Positions 25,200-34,343 of a DNA stretch of 64,000 bases are shown here, piece by piece. The translations under genes and the position numbers were made by a program. The DNA is from UBA10518 sp022837185. GTDB taxonomy: Bacteria; Desulfobacterota; Desulfobulbia; Desulfobulbales; Desulfobulbaceae. The stretch lies in contig JAVEQK010000017.1 in the NCBI GenBank assembly GCA_034007705.1, positions 1-64,000 of the forward strand, in the 5' to 3' direction. Each line of letters opens with the position of its first letter. Position 1 is the first letter of the stretch. Below the pieces are notes generated by a model. The model saw only the letters and a program-made list of their open reading frames with translations. It did not search any database and was not told where the DNA came from.

Positions 25200-26083
25200 A
25201 GCTGGAGAAATTTTCTGGTCGAGGTAAAGCTGCCGCTGCCGCAGAGCAGGGTGGAAACGGCGATTATGGTCAGGATGACCGGCATGGGGAAGAAGGTGAA
25301 CTCGAACATGGCCAGAATGGATGAGACCGCAAAGCGCAGCTTGATCCATGTATAGAGGGTGTACAGGGCCGCGATGCCGGCAACCGATCCGATAAAGCCC
25401 TGCAGTGCTCCTTCAACGAAGAAGGGCAGGCGGATATATTTTTTGCTCGCTCCGACCAGCAGCAGGATTTCCAGTTCCTCCTTGCGTCCCAGCAGGGTCA
25501 GGTGAATGGTGTTGGCCACCATGAATGTCGTGGTCAGGATGAGAAGGGTGCCCGAAAGGACCACGATGACCCGCAGGAGCTTGACGAACAGGTAGAAGCG
25601 CTCGACCCATTCCCTGCCGTACTGGACCTTGAGGACTCCGGGAAGGGTCTGGAGATAGTCGGAAAACCGTTTTATTTTCGCCAGGGTGTTCAGGGACTGG
25701 ACCGGATAAACCTCCATGGAAGGCGGGAGGAAGTCTTCCGGCATGTCAACCAGTATGTCCCGGTTTTCTTCAAGCTGGGCGGCAAAACGGTCAAAGGCTT
25801 CCCTGCTGGAAACGAACTCGATCCGCTCGACCTGGTCGAACCTGAGTATCCGTTCCCGGTACTGCTGCTGCATTTCCGGCGCGGGGTCCTCCTCGAGATA
25901 GACGATCAGCCGCAGATCGTCGTCGAGCTGATGCCCGGCGTGCAGGACATTTGTATAGAGGAGGTAGAAGAATGAAAAAATGAGGACGGAGAGGGTAACG
26001 GTCAGCAGGGTGAGCAGCTGGGAGGTCCAGGTCTGAACGAGATTGCGCGAAGTCTGGACCAGGACGGCAAGAAGGAAGTTCAT
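25196..26083 (-). CDS. ftsX: cell division ABC-type permease FtsX
   Basis: This 295-residue inner-membrane protein has a first helix (about 17-41), a periplasmic domain (about 42-165) that should bind EnvC, and three further helices (about 168-195, 218-245 and 262-285) carrying the FtsX/MacB-type permease fold. The cytoplasmic LLGRKEELEILLLVGASKKYIRLPF segment is the classical coupling helix region (positions about 200-225). With FtsE it forms the FtsEX complex at the septum. It lies 146 bases after ftsE and overlaps envC by four bases. Confidence 0.93.
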   Translation of the reverse strand: MNFLLAVLVQTSRNLVQTWTSQLLTLLTVTLSVLIFSFFYLLYTNVLHAGHQLDDDLRLIVYLEEDPAPEMQQQYRERILRFDQVERIEFVSSREAFDRFAAQLEENRDILVDMPEDFLPPSMEVYPVQSLNTLAKIKRFSDYLQTLPGVLKVQYGREWVERFYLFVKLLRVIVVLSGTLLILTTTFMVANTIHLTLLGRKEELEILLLVGASKKYIRLPFFVEGALQGFIGSVAGIAALYTLYTWIKLRFAVSSILAMFEFTFFPMPVILTIIAVSTLLCGSGSFTSTRKFLQL

Positions 26084-26229
26084 ATCGTATTCACCCGCGT
26101 TGGAGGTTCCCCCGGGCAGGCCCGAAAACGAAAGGAAGGGACGGCCGCTCCAAGGGACCGGCCTCCGCCCGTTCTGTCCCGGCGGATGGATTGTTTGTCA
26201 CGGAGCGGGAGGGGGTGTTTCATTGGCGT

Positions 26230-26922
26230 TCACGGATGAACGGTCCTGGAGGGAGTCCGGCCCCGTCCGCCATCAACGATGCGGCCTTCCCGCAATTCAA
26301 TGACCCGGTGGCTGGTCCCCCGAAGAATCGATTCATCGTGGGTGGCGATGATCAGGGTGGCCCCGCGTTCATTGTACTGTCTGAACAGGTCCATGACCAT
26401 CCCGGTCGTCTCGCTGTCCAGGTTGCCGGTCGGTTCGTCGGCGAGGATGAGTTCGGGTTCGTTGGACAGGGCCCGGGCAATGGCAACCCTCTGCTGCTCT
26501 CCCCTGGACAGTTCCGACGTCCGGGTGTGATATTTGTCGGACAAGCCGAGACGCTGGAGCAGTTTCCGGGTCCGCATCCGGATGACAGCGGTCCGGGTAT
26601 AGGAAACCTCCATGGCCATGGCGATATTCTGGGCCACGGTCCGGTCCGGCAGCAGCTTGAAATCCTGAAAGGCAAAGCCGATCCTGCGCCGGAGCTGCTG
26701 GAGTCTGGCGGGGGATATCCTGTTGAGATCGATTCCCGACACATCGATCACCCCTTTGGTCGGTTTTTCCATGCGGCTGAGCAGGCGAAGCAGGGTTGAT
26801 TTGCCGGCCCCGCTTTTTCCGGTCAGAAAAATCATTTCGCCCTTTCTGATACTGAGGGAAACATCCTGCAGGGCCTTGATATCGGGCAGGTATGTCTTCG
26901 AGATCCTGACCAGGTCGATCAT
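26230..26922 (-). CDS. ftsE: cell division ATP-binding protein FtsE
   Basis: This 230-residue ABC ATPase powers FtsX. Walker A is GKSGAGKST, the Q-loop AFQDFKLL, the signature LSRGEQQRVAIARAL, Walker B ELILADEPTG and the H-loop IATHDE. I chose ATG 26920-26922 (MIDLVRISKTY), which matches the normal FtsE N-terminus; an ATG ten codons upstream, just after the cooC stop, is the alternative. The gene follows cooC closely, so cooC, ftsE, ftsX, envC and ctpA look like one transcript. Confidence 0.93.
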   Translation of the reverse strand: MIDLVRISKTYLPDIKALQDVSLSIRKGEMIFLTGKSGAGKSTLLRLLSRMEKPTKGVIDVSGIDLNRISPARLQQLRRRIGFAFQDFKLLPDRTVAQNIAMAMEVSYTRTAVIRMRTRKLLQRLGLSDKYHTRTSELSRGEQQRVAIARALSNEPELILADEPTGNLDSETTGMVMDLFRQYNERGATLIIATHDESILRGTSHRVIELREGRIVDGGRGRTPSRTVHP

Positions 26923-26959
26923 GCAGCCGGTTTCGTCCCCCTGTCCGTTCATGGGGGGA

Positions 26960-27718
26960 TCAGGCGAAAATGTTGTCGAAGACGGCATATGCCTCCCGTA
27001 TTACTGGACAATCACCCGCCAGGCGAAGGTAGGATTCACCCTGCAGCTCCTGGGCGATCAGTTCGGGACTGGAGGAGATGATGCCTCCCAAGGGCAGGCC
27101 GGCCGCCTGCACCGCCTCGTCGATTTTTTCCCTGAGGGCGGCTGGGACCGGTTGGGGAGCCCGGTTGACGATCAGGCATCTTTTTTTCACCTCGAGCTGC
27201 AGCGGGCCGGTGATTTCCGCGATCCGCCTGGCGGTCAGGATTCCCCGGGCCGAGGGATCCGAGATGATGAGCAGGTAATCGATTGACCTCAGGTTCATCC
27301 GGCTCAGATGCTCCATGCCGGCTTCGTTGTCAACCAGGATGTACCTGTAGTTTGCGGCCAGCCGGTCCATGGTCATGGCCAGGTACTGGTTGGCGGCGCA
27401 ATAGCACCCCGGTCCGTCGGGTTGTCCCATGACCATGAGGTCAAAGCCCGATTCTTCAATGAGGGCCTGGTGGATTTTCATCTCCATGAACTGGTCGCGG
27501 CTCATTCCCACGGGGATGTCGCTTTTGATTTCCTTGCGGATTTCACCGATGGTCTGGTGAACGTCGAGTCCCAGAACCTCGTTGAGGTTGGTGTTGGCGT
27601 CGGCATCAACGGCAAGCACCGGCGTCATTGCGTGTTCGATGAGATACTTGATCAGCAGGGCCGAGACGGTTGTTTTGCCGGTGCCCCCCTTGCCTGCCAT
27701 GGCAATTGTTCTGGTCAT
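26960..27718 (-). CDS. cooC: CooC-type nickel-insertion ATPase
   Basis: This 252-residue MinD/ParA-like ATPase has the deviant P-loop GKGGTGKTT (10-18), DADANTNL and the CooC signature GPGCYCAANQ with C105 and C107, which bind Ni or Zn across the dimer. CooC loads nickel into carbon monoxide dehydrogenase, so the genome should carry CODH or CODH/ACS, but none is in the window. The ATG at 27716-27718 has little ribosome-site support. Its place at the head of an ftsEX-envC-ctpA run is unexpected. AcsF or another metal-protein maturase would look alike. Confidence 0.85.
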   Translation of the reverse strand: MTRTIAMAGKGGTGKTTVSALLIKYLIEHAMTPVLAVDADANTNLNEVLGLDVHQTIGEIRKEIKSDIPVGMSRDQFMEMKIHQALIEESGFDLMVMGQPDGPGCYCAANQYLAMTMDRLAANYRYILVDNEAGMEHLSRMNLRSIDYLLIISDPSARGILTARRIAEITGPLQLEVKKRCLIVNRAPQPVPAALREKIDEAVQAAGLPLGGIISSSPELIAQELQGESYLRLAGDCPVIREAYAVFDNIFA

Positions 27719-27911
27719 GTCATTCCCGGGAAAAGGGTGATCTGTTGATCTGGAAGTCTAACACAAAGAATATACATTAAAAAAACTCTATGTGCCAGTC
27801 AACCGGAAAAGAATGGGCAAAAGAGGCAGGCACCGGGCGCAATTTTTTGTGGACTGGGAAGGGGATGTGCTATACGTTTCCGAAAACCATCATTTCAACC
27901 GCGAAGGTGCC

Positions 27912-28574
27912 ATGCGATTCAAAGCCGTGATATTTGATCTGGACGGGACCCTGCTCGATACCCTCGAGGACCTGGCCGATGCCGGCAACCGTGTTCTCGC
28001 CGCCGCCGGTCTGCCGACCCATCCGGTTGACCGCTACCGCTATTTCGTCGGCGACGGAGTGCGGGCCCTGGTGGAGCGCATCCTGCCGGAACAGGCCCGG
28101 GACCAGGAAAACATTGAACGCCTGATGACGGCGTTCAGGGATGATTATGCGAAAAACTGGCATGTCCGAACAAGAATGTACGACGGTGTCGACGCCATGC
28201 TGAGCGCTCTGGGGCAACAGCATCTTTCCCTGAACGTTCTCTCCAATAAGCCGCATGACTTTACCCGATTGTGCGTCCAACATTTCCTGGGCGGCTGGAA
28301 TTTCTCCACGGTTGTCGGCCAGCGGCCGGGGGTGCCGAGGAAGCCGGATCCCGCCTCGGCCCTTGAGATCGCCGCCGGGATCAATGTTCCCCCCGCCGAG
28401 ATAGTGTACCTCGGCGACACCTCCACGGACATGAAAACCGCCAGGGCGGCCGGGATGTACCCCGTCGGGGCGTTATGGGGCTTCCGGACGGCCGAAGAAC
28501 TGGAGGCGAACGGAGCCTCCCGACTTGTCCGCCATCCTCTGGAACTGCCGGGGCTGATTCTGGCCGAGGGCTAA
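27912..28574 (+). CDS. gph: HAD phosphatase, phosphoglycolate phosphatase-like
   Basis: This 220-residue haloacid dehalogenase-fold phosphatase has motif I FDLDGTLLDTLEDL with the nucleophile Asp, a helical cap, motif II NVLSNKP, and motifs III/IV KPDP and VYLGDTSTDMKTA. The sequence is closest to phosphoglycolate phosphatase (Gph), which clears 2-phosphoglycolate, but other small-molecule substrates are possible. The ATG at 27912 (MRFKAVIF) follows AAGG; the frame is open further upstream without a better site. It diverges from cooC and is followed 25 bases later by the DUF445 gene. Confidence 0.88.
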   Translation: MRFKAVIFDLDGTLLDTLEDLADAGNRVLAAAGLPTHPVDRYRYFVGDGVRALVERILPEQARDQENIERLMTAFRDDYAKNWHVRTRMYDGVDAMLSALGQQHLSLNVLSNKPHDFTRLCVQHFLGGWNFSTVVGQRPGVPRKPDPASALEIAAGINVPPAEIVYLGDTSTDMKTARAAGMYPVGALWGFRTAEELEANGASRLVRHPLELPGLILAEG

Positions 28575-28598
28575 TCTTCCGGATACAACCGCCTGCCC

Positions 28599-30194
28599 AT
28601 GAACTCTGTTTTTCTCGCTTACGCCGGTCCGCCGATTATCGGGGCCTTCATAGGGTATCTGACCAACAAGATCGCCATCAGGATGCTTTTCAGGCCCTTG
28701 AAACAGTGGCGGATCCTGGGGATGCCGGTGCCCATGACCCCGGGGGTCATCCCGTCGAAACGGCACCGGCTGGCCGATAATATCGGCACCATGGTCGGCG
28801 CGCATCTGCTGACCAGCAGGGACATCGGCGCCGCCCTCTCGGAGGAGCGGTTCCAGGACCGTCTCGGCACCCTGGTCGACGACTGGGTCAACGATCTCCT
28901 CAACCGCGATCTGGGGTCGGTTCGGACCATAGTGCCGCCGCGGTTCCAGGCGTACCTGGAGGTGGCGGTCAGGACGGCGAAATACCGGATCCGGACGGGG
29001 CTGCAGCAGTTCATCCAGAGCGACGAGTTCGCCGGCAGGGTCAGCCGGGCCGTCGCCGAACAGCTGGATGTCATGGGTGCGAGACCGCTGGAATCGATGG
29101 TGTCAAGGAAAGAACGGCAGGCATTGTACGGATTTCTCGGCACCCTGGTCAAGGACCTGCTTGCCGGCAGACGGGCGGAGGATTGGCTGGCGGCCAGGCT
29201 GCAGAGGAATTTCAGGCAGGCAGCCGAGGAAGGAAAAACCATCGCTGATTATCTCCCGGATACTCTGCGGGAGCTGATTGTCGCCACCGTCCTCCGGCGT
29301 TCCCCGGACATGCTGCGTCAACTGTCCAAGGTGCTGACCGAGCCCCTGGTCCGGGAAAGGATCATAGAGGCCGTCCGCGCCGGGATCAGAAATTTCATGG
29401 ATTCGCTGGGACCGTTGGGCGCCATGGCCGGCGGCTTTCTGAACCTGAAGGTTTTTGAAGGCGTGGTGCGTGAATATCTGAGCGGTCAGGAGGACAACAT
29501 CCGATCATGGCTGGAGAATCCGGAAGTCCAGGAGCGGTTCGCCGCGATGCTGGCCGGGCAGGTCGAGAAATATCTGGAAACCCCTTTGTCCCGCATTCTG
29601 GAAGGGATGGAGGAGGAACAGCTCGAATCGATCTGCCGGGAGTTAGCGATCCAGGTCATGGCCATCGTGCGCTGCGAAGGGGTTGCCGGGGCGCTGTCTT
29701 CCATGCTGCGAGACAGCTTCGAGGAGATGCTCGACGGGGGGCGGAGCAGCGCCGCCGAAATCAGCGGCCGGCTCATGCGGCGGGAGACGGTGCAGGCATT
29801 CAGGCAGAGCGTCGGCGGCGAGACGGTTTCCCTGCTGCGGTCCCAGCGGGTCGCCAGGCTCATCGACACGATGATGGACAGCCTGCTGGACGATTTTCTC
29901 GATCGTCCGGTCGGGGTCCTGCACACCATCCTGCCCCCCGGAGTCAGGGCCGGAATCACCGATTACGCAGTGCTGACCATCAACCGCATCCTGCTGCGCG
30001 AGGTACCGAACCTGGTCGAACTGCTGAATATCCGGCAGATGGTCGCCGGCCGGGTCAATTCCCTTGATCTGCTCAAGCTTGAACAACTCCTTCTGTCAAT
30101 AATGGAGGAGCAGTTCAAGTACATCAACCTGTTCGGCGCCCTGCTGGGCTTCCTCATCGGTCTGATCAACGTCGCGGTTATTCATCTGCTGTAG
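28599..30194 (+). CDS. DUF445 family membrane protein
   Basis: This 531-residue protein has a hydrophobic N-terminus (GPPIIGAFIGYLTNKIAIRMLF), the conserved PMTPGVIPSKRHRLADNIG block, a long mostly helical middle part (about 60-495) and a final membrane helix with ALLGFLIGLINVAVIHLL. These are the hallmarks of DUF445 proteins, which anchor both ends in the membrane and have no agreed function. The ATG at 28599 lies 25 bases after gph with which it may share a transcript. It is convergent with the coiled-coil gene, and a small CCGGT/ACCGG hairpin separates them. Confidence 0.88.
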   Translation: MNSVFLAYAGPPIIGAFIGYLTNKIAIRMLFRPLKQWRILGMPVPMTPGVIPSKRHRLADNIGTMVGAHLLTSRDIGAALSEERFQDRLGTLVDDWVNDLLNRDLGSVRTIVPPRFQAYLEVAVRTAKYRIRTGLQQFIQSDEFAGRVSRAVAEQLDVMGARPLESMVSRKERQALYGFLGTLVKDLLAGRRAEDWLAARLQRNFRQAAEEGKTIADYLPDTLRELIVATVLRRSPDMLRQLSKVLTEPLVRERIIEAVRAGIRNFMDSLGPLGAMAGGFLNLKVFEGVVREYLSGQEDNIRSWLENPEVQERFAAMLAGQVEKYLETPLSRILEGMEEEQLESICRELAIQVMAIVRCEGVAGALSSMLRDSFEEMLDGGRSSAAEISGRLMRRETVQAFRQSVGGETVSLLRSQRVARLIDTMMDSLLDDFLDRPVGVLHTILPPGVRAGITDYAVLTINRILLREVPNLVELLNIRQMVAGRVNSLDLLKLEQLLLSIMEEQFKYINLFGALLGFLIGLINVAVIHLL

Positions 30195-30227
30195 GTTGCC
30201 GGTCCGGAACCGGAGCCGTCGGCGGCA

Positions 30228-31100
30228 CTATCTGGCAGGGCTGCCCTGCATGTCTGTCAGCCGGGCCTGCAGGGTGGCCGTTTCCTGTCTGAGCGGCACG
30301 GCCGGCCGCTCCTGCCAGCCCTGGTAGTACTGCATTGCTTCCGCCTTGAGCCGGGAACGCGTGATTTTACTCTCCGCCGCAATCAGCCTGGACTTTGTTT
30401 TTTTGAGCAGGGCATCCAGACGGCCGATTGCAGCCAGGTACTGCTCCCGTTCCTGCCTGGACCGGGCAAGCTCTTCCGGGACACCGCGGACGGCGGCAAT
30501 GCTCTGCTGCCCGCTTTGCAGTTCGTCGGCCGGCAAGGTGCCCGATTCCCCGATCTTTGTATCGGCCTGGGCGATGTTTTCCCCGGCGTTCAGGAGTTGG
30601 CGGGAAAGGCCTTCAATCTTTGCGGCGGCTCGGTTCGCGGCCTCCGTTCCGGAGGAAACGGCATGCTGCAGCTCCTCCTCTTTCTTCCGGAGCAGTGAGC
30701 GTGCTTTCTTCAGCTCGGCCTGGAGAAGGCCAAGGCGGAACAGCAGATGTTCATTTTCCCGGGCCAGGTTCTCGGCATTTATTTTTTCCCGCTCAAGGGC
30801 TGCCCGCAATGCGGCGGGGTCCTGCGTTACGGCAGGAAGCGGAGGCCCCTGGATGCCGATCCGTACCGGCAGGGCGGACTGGGCGGGGTCCACTCCGGGC
30901 CCGGAACCGTTCCCGGATTCCCCCCCGGCCCGGGTGTTGACCTGGATCCAGTTTCTCTCCCGGTCATTTGCGGCGGGAGCATCGGTTGCGGCGCTCCCGG
31001 CCGGCGCGGACAGTTTTTTCACCTGCTGGCCGTGATAGAGCGACAGGGAGAGGTAGACGGTCAGTCCTGCAATGAGAAAAAAAAGGAATCGTGGTGCCAT
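30228..31100 (-). CDS. single-pass membrane coiled-coil protein
   Basis: I do not recognise this 290-residue protein. A hydrophobic N-terminus (PRFLFFLIAGLTVYLSLSLY) anchors it, followed by a Gly/Ala/Pro-rich linker (about 30-90) and a long, interrupted coiled coil (about 95-265) rich in Ala, Glu, Lys and Arg. No catalytic motifs are seen. It is probably an inner-membrane protein with its coiled coil in the periplasm. It follows glgB by 39 bases on the same strand, but no functional link is evident. Confidence 0.65.
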   Translation of the reverse strand: MAPRFLFFLIAGLTVYLSLSLYHGQQVKKLSAPAGSAATDAPAANDRERNWIQVNTRAGGESGNGSGPGVDPAQSALPVRIGIQGPPLPAVTQDPAALRAALEREKINAENLARENEHLLFRLGLLQAELKKARSLLRKKEEELQHAVSSGTEAANRAAAKIEGLSRQLLNAGENIAQADTKIGESGTLPADELQSGQQSIAAVRGVPEELARSRQEREQYLAAIGRLDALLKKTKSRLIAAESKITRSRLKAEAMQYYQGWQERPAVPLRQETATLQARLTDMQGSPAR

Positions 31101-31139
31101 GGCATGCTCTGTGTCGTTCCGTATCCGTCGGGATCGGAA

Positions 31140-33071
31140 TCAATCTGCGGGTTTGATATAGATTGTTGACAGGGGCGGCAGGGTCAGGACGATGCTGTGG
31201 CGGTGACCATGGGAGGCGATCTCCTGGCTGAAGATGTCCTCCCCGTTGAAAATGTTGCTGCCCCAGTACACTTCCTTGTCGCTGTTTATCAGTTCCCGGT
31301 AGCGTCCGGGCTCCGGCACCCCGATGCGGTAGAAGTTGCGGACCAGTGGAGTGAAATTGGAAATGACGATGACGAAATTTTTCCGGGAGCGGTCAAAGCG
31401 GACAAAAGAAAAAACCGAGTTGTCGGTGTCGCTGGTGTCGATCCAGGAGAAGCCCTCCCAGTCGAAATCATTTTCATGCAGGGCCGGTTCGGTGCGATAA
31501 ACCAGGTTCAGGTCACGGACGAACCGCTGCAGACCCTGGTGGTTGGGCGATTCGAGAGCGGCCCATTCGACTCCCCGGTCATGATCCCATTCCTGCCACT
31601 GGCCGAACTCACAACCCATGAACAGGAGCTTTTTCCCCGAATAGCCCCACATAAAACCGTAATAAGCCCGGAGGTTGGCAAACTTCTGCCACTCGTCCCC
31701 CGGCATCTTGTTCACCAAGGAGCCTTTGCCGTGCACAACTTCGTCGTGGGAGAGGGGGAGAATAAAATTCTCATGAAAGGCGTACAGCATGCCGAAGGTC
31801 ATCAGGTTGTGGTGGAAACGGCGGAACAGGGGATCTTCCCGCATATAGGAGAGGGTATCGTGCATCCAGCCCATGTTCCATTTCAGGCTGAATCCCAGGC
31901 CTCCCAGATAGGTCGGCTGGGTGACCATGGGCCAGGAGGTGGACTCCTCGGCAATGGTCAGTATGCCCGGAAAACAGCCGTGGAGGACCTCGTTTGTTTT
32001 CTGCAGAAAGCTGATGGCGTCCAGGTTCTCACGCCCTCCGTACTTGTTGGGGATCCATTGCCCCTCCTCCCGCGAGTAGTCAAGGTAGAGCATGGAGGCA
32101 ACCGCGTCGACCCGCAGACCGTCGATGTGATACTTGTCGAGCCAGAACAGGGCGTTGGAGATCAGGAAGGTGCGGATTTCGTTGCGGCCGTAGTTGAAAA
32201 TCAGGGTTCCCCAGTCCTGGTGTTCGCCCTGGCGGGGATCGACATGGGAATAGAGATGGGTGCCGTCAAAAAAGTTCAGCCCCGCTCCATCCTTGGGGAA
32301 ATGGGCGGGAACCCAGTCGAGGATGACACCCAGGTTGTTGCGGTGGCACTGGTCGACAAAATACATGAAATCCTCGGGGGTGCCGAAACGGCTGGTCGGC
32401 GCGAAGAATCCAAGGACCTGGTAGCCCCAGGAACCCTCAAACGGGTGTTCGGCTATGGGCAGCAGTTCAATATGGGTGTATCCCATGTCGAGGACATAGG
32501 GAATCAGGACGTCGGCGAGCTCGCGATAGGTGAGGTACCTGGTCCCCCACTGCTCGTCGGGTATCTTGCGCCAGGAGCCGGCATGTACTTCATAGATCGA
32601 GATGGGGCTGTGGAGTGACTGCCGCTCTTGGCGCGAGATCATCCATGCTTCATCATGCCACTGGTAACGGTTGAGGTCAAACACCACCGAGCCGGTGCGG
32701 GGGCGCTCCTCCATGGCAAAGCCATAGGGGTCGGACTTATCGAAAATCTGGCCGTCGGGGGCGGTTATGCGGTATTTGTAGACGGCGAATTCCGGCAGGT
32801 TCTCGACGAAAAGGGTCCAGATGCCGGCATCGCTGGAATACATGGGGTGGCTGTCGCCGTTCCAGCCGTTGAAGTCGCCGATGAGGGAGACATTCCGGGC
32901 ATTGGGCGCCCATACGGCGAATGCCGCTCCTTTTCTGCCGTCGGTTTCAAGAAAGTGGGCGCCGAATTTTTCGTAAACGCGTTCATGGGTCCCCTCGTTG
33001 AACAGGTGCTTGTCGAAATCGGTGAGCCAGGTCGACGGCAGGGGATGAGCTGTATACTGGCTTTCGGACAT
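31140..33071 (-). CDS. glgB: 1,4-alpha-glucan branching enzyme
   Basis: This 643-residue family 13 glycosyl hydrolase makes alpha-1,6 branches in glycogen. It has a CBM48 N-terminal domain (AVWAPNARNVSLIGDFNGW) and the catalytic barrel with YTHIELLPIAEHPF, GLRVDAVASMLYLDY (nucleophile D321), TIAEESTSWP (acid/base E375) and LPLSHDEVVHGKGS. It is the shorter branch of the family, lacking the long N1 module. The ATG follows AGGAGGAAACCC. No other glycogen gene lies in the window. An 8-bp inverted repeat (33102-33139) lies in its promoter region. Confidence 0.95.
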   Translation of the reverse strand: MSESQYTAHPLPSTWLTDFDKHLFNEGTHERVYEKFGAHFLETDGRKGAAFAVWAPNARNVSLIGDFNGWNGDSHPMYSSDAGIWTLFVENLPEFAVYKYRITAPDGQIFDKSDPYGFAMEERPRTGSVVFDLNRYQWHDEAWMISRQERQSLHSPISIYEVHAGSWRKIPDEQWGTRYLTYRELADVLIPYVLDMGYTHIELLPIAEHPFEGSWGYQVLGFFAPTSRFGTPEDFMYFVDQCHRNNLGVILDWVPAHFPKDGAGLNFFDGTHLYSHVDPRQGEHQDWGTLIFNYGRNEIRTFLISNALFWLDKYHIDGLRVDAVASMLYLDYSREEGQWIPNKYGGRENLDAISFLQKTNEVLHGCFPGILTIAEESTSWPMVTQPTYLGGLGFSLKWNMGWMHDTLSYMREDPLFRRFHHNLMTFGMLYAFHENFILPLSHDEVVHGKGSLVNKMPGDEWQKFANLRAYYGFMWGYSGKKLLFMGCEFGQWQEWDHDRGVEWAALESPNHQGLQRFVRDLNLVYRTEPALHENDFDWEGFSWIDTSDTDNSVFSFVRFDRSRKNFVIVISNFTPLVRNFYRIGVPEPGRYRELINSDKEVYWGSNIFNGEDIFSQEIASHGHRHSIVLTLPPLSTIYIKPAD

Positions 33072-33101
33072 GGGTTTCCTCCTGGGGCAGTATGCTGCAA
33101 A

Positions 33102-33139
33102 ACTGCGATGATGTACTCGTTGACCCTATATATCGCAGT
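33102..33139. repeat. 8-bp inverted repeat upstream of glgB
   Basis: ACTGCGAT (33102-33109) is repeated in inverted form as ATCGCAGT (33132-33139), 22 bases apart, between the end of the alcohol dehydrogenase gene and the glgB start. It could be a terminator stem or an operator. Confidence 0.4.
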
Positions 33140-33160
33140 GGGACAAAAATGTCATCGGTT

Positions 33161-34342
33161 TTAAACCCGACCGGAAGCAGCGAGGCACAGGGAGAGGATT
33201 TCGGCAATGGTTTCCCGGGAGTACCGCTCCAAGCGCCATACGCGGGCCAGCCGGACCGCATTTTCAGCGATGGCCGGGATATCGGCTGCCGGGATGTTCA
33301 GGTCATCCAGGGTAACAGGGCAGCCGGCCCGGACGAACCACTTTTCCAGCATGTGGATGGTCGCGGCGGCGCTCCGCGGAACTCCGCAGCGGTCGAAATT
33401 GAATACCCGTTCTCCCAACTGGATGATTTTTCTGTCGTCCTCACGGGAGCGCCATCGCAGCCAACCCGGAATGATCGCCGAAAGGCCGGCGCCGTGGGGG
33501 GCATCATACAGGGCGCTGAGCGAGTGTTCGATCATGTGCATGGGCATTCCCACTCTACCCAGGCCGGCGCCCGTAAGGCCGTTCAGTGACAGGGTCGCGG
33601 TCCACATCAGATCGGCCCGTCCCTGATAGTCCCTCCGGTCGGCCAGACATCGGTCGCAGGCGTCCATGGCGTTGCGGACCAGCCCCTCCATAAGCCGGTC
33701 CTGAACCGGGGTGGCCGGGTCCTCGCTGGTCATGTAATACTCGAGGACATGGGCGATGGAGTCAACCGCGCCGTAGGCGGTGTAGCTTGGGGGAACGGTG
33801 AAGGTGGCTTCCGGGTCGAGGATGGACGTTCTGGGATAGAGGAGCCGGTTGCCGAACCCGAATTTTTCCCGGGTTTCGTCATTGGTGATCACCATGCCCG
33901 AATTCATCTCCGACCCCGATGCAGCCAGGGTCAGAACGGTGGTCAACGGCAGGGCGTGTTTGATGCTCTTTTTGCCGGTGAAAAATTTCCAGACGTCGTG
34001 GTCGACCGCCGAACCGGCGCAGATGGCCTTGGCGCTGTCTATGACGCTGCCTCCCCCCACCGCGGTCACGACATCGATGGAATGCGCCCCGACCTTGGCT
34101 ATGCCTTCCCGGACGTGGGAAAGCAGGGGATTTGACCGAACCCCGCCATGGTCGATCACTTCCAGTCCCGCCTCCCGCAGGGAAGTCTGCACGGCGTCGT
34201 AAACGCCGTTGCCCCGGATACTGCCGGTCCCGTAAACAAGGAGGCACCGTTTCCCCCAGGCCGCGGTTTCCGGACCGATGGAGGGGATGGTGTTCCTGCC
34301 GAAAATAATTTTGGTCGGATTGTGGAAAACGAAGTTCTGCAT
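33161..34342 (-). CDS. iron-containing alcohol dehydrogenase
   Basis: This 393-residue enzyme has the group III (Fe-ADH) pattern: the GGGSVIDSAKAI nucleotide-binding loop (about 95-106), and the metal ligands D and H in DPEATFTVP and AVDSIAHVLEYY, then MIEHSLSALYDAPHGAGLS. It is closest to NADPH-dependent butanol dehydrogenase/YqhD types and should interconvert aldehydes and alcohols; the real substrate is unknown. The ATG at 34340-34342 is one base after the rsmA stop, so it is the last gene of a tsaD-DUF2062-rsmA-adh run. That link is unusual and may be only positional. Confidence 0.9.
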   Translation of the reverse strand: MQNFVFHNPTKIIFGRNTIPSIGPETAAWGKRCLLVYGTGSIRGNGVYDAVQTSLREAGLEVIDHGGVRSNPLLSHVREGIAKVGAHSIDVVTAVGGGSVIDSAKAICAGSAVDHDVWKFFTGKKSIKHALPLTTVLTLAASGSEMNSGMVITNDETREKFGFGNRLLYPRTSILDPEATFTVPPSYTAYGAVDSIAHVLEYYMTSEDPATPVQDRLMEGLVRNAMDACDRCLADRRDYQGRADLMWTATLSLNGLTGAGLGRVGMPMHMIEHSLSALYDAPHGAGLSAIIPGWLRWRSREDDRKIIQLGERVFNFDRCGVPRSAAATIHMLEKWFVRAGCPVTLDDLNIPAADIPAIAENAVRLARVWRLERYSRETIAEILSLCLAASGRV

Positions 34343-34343
34343 T

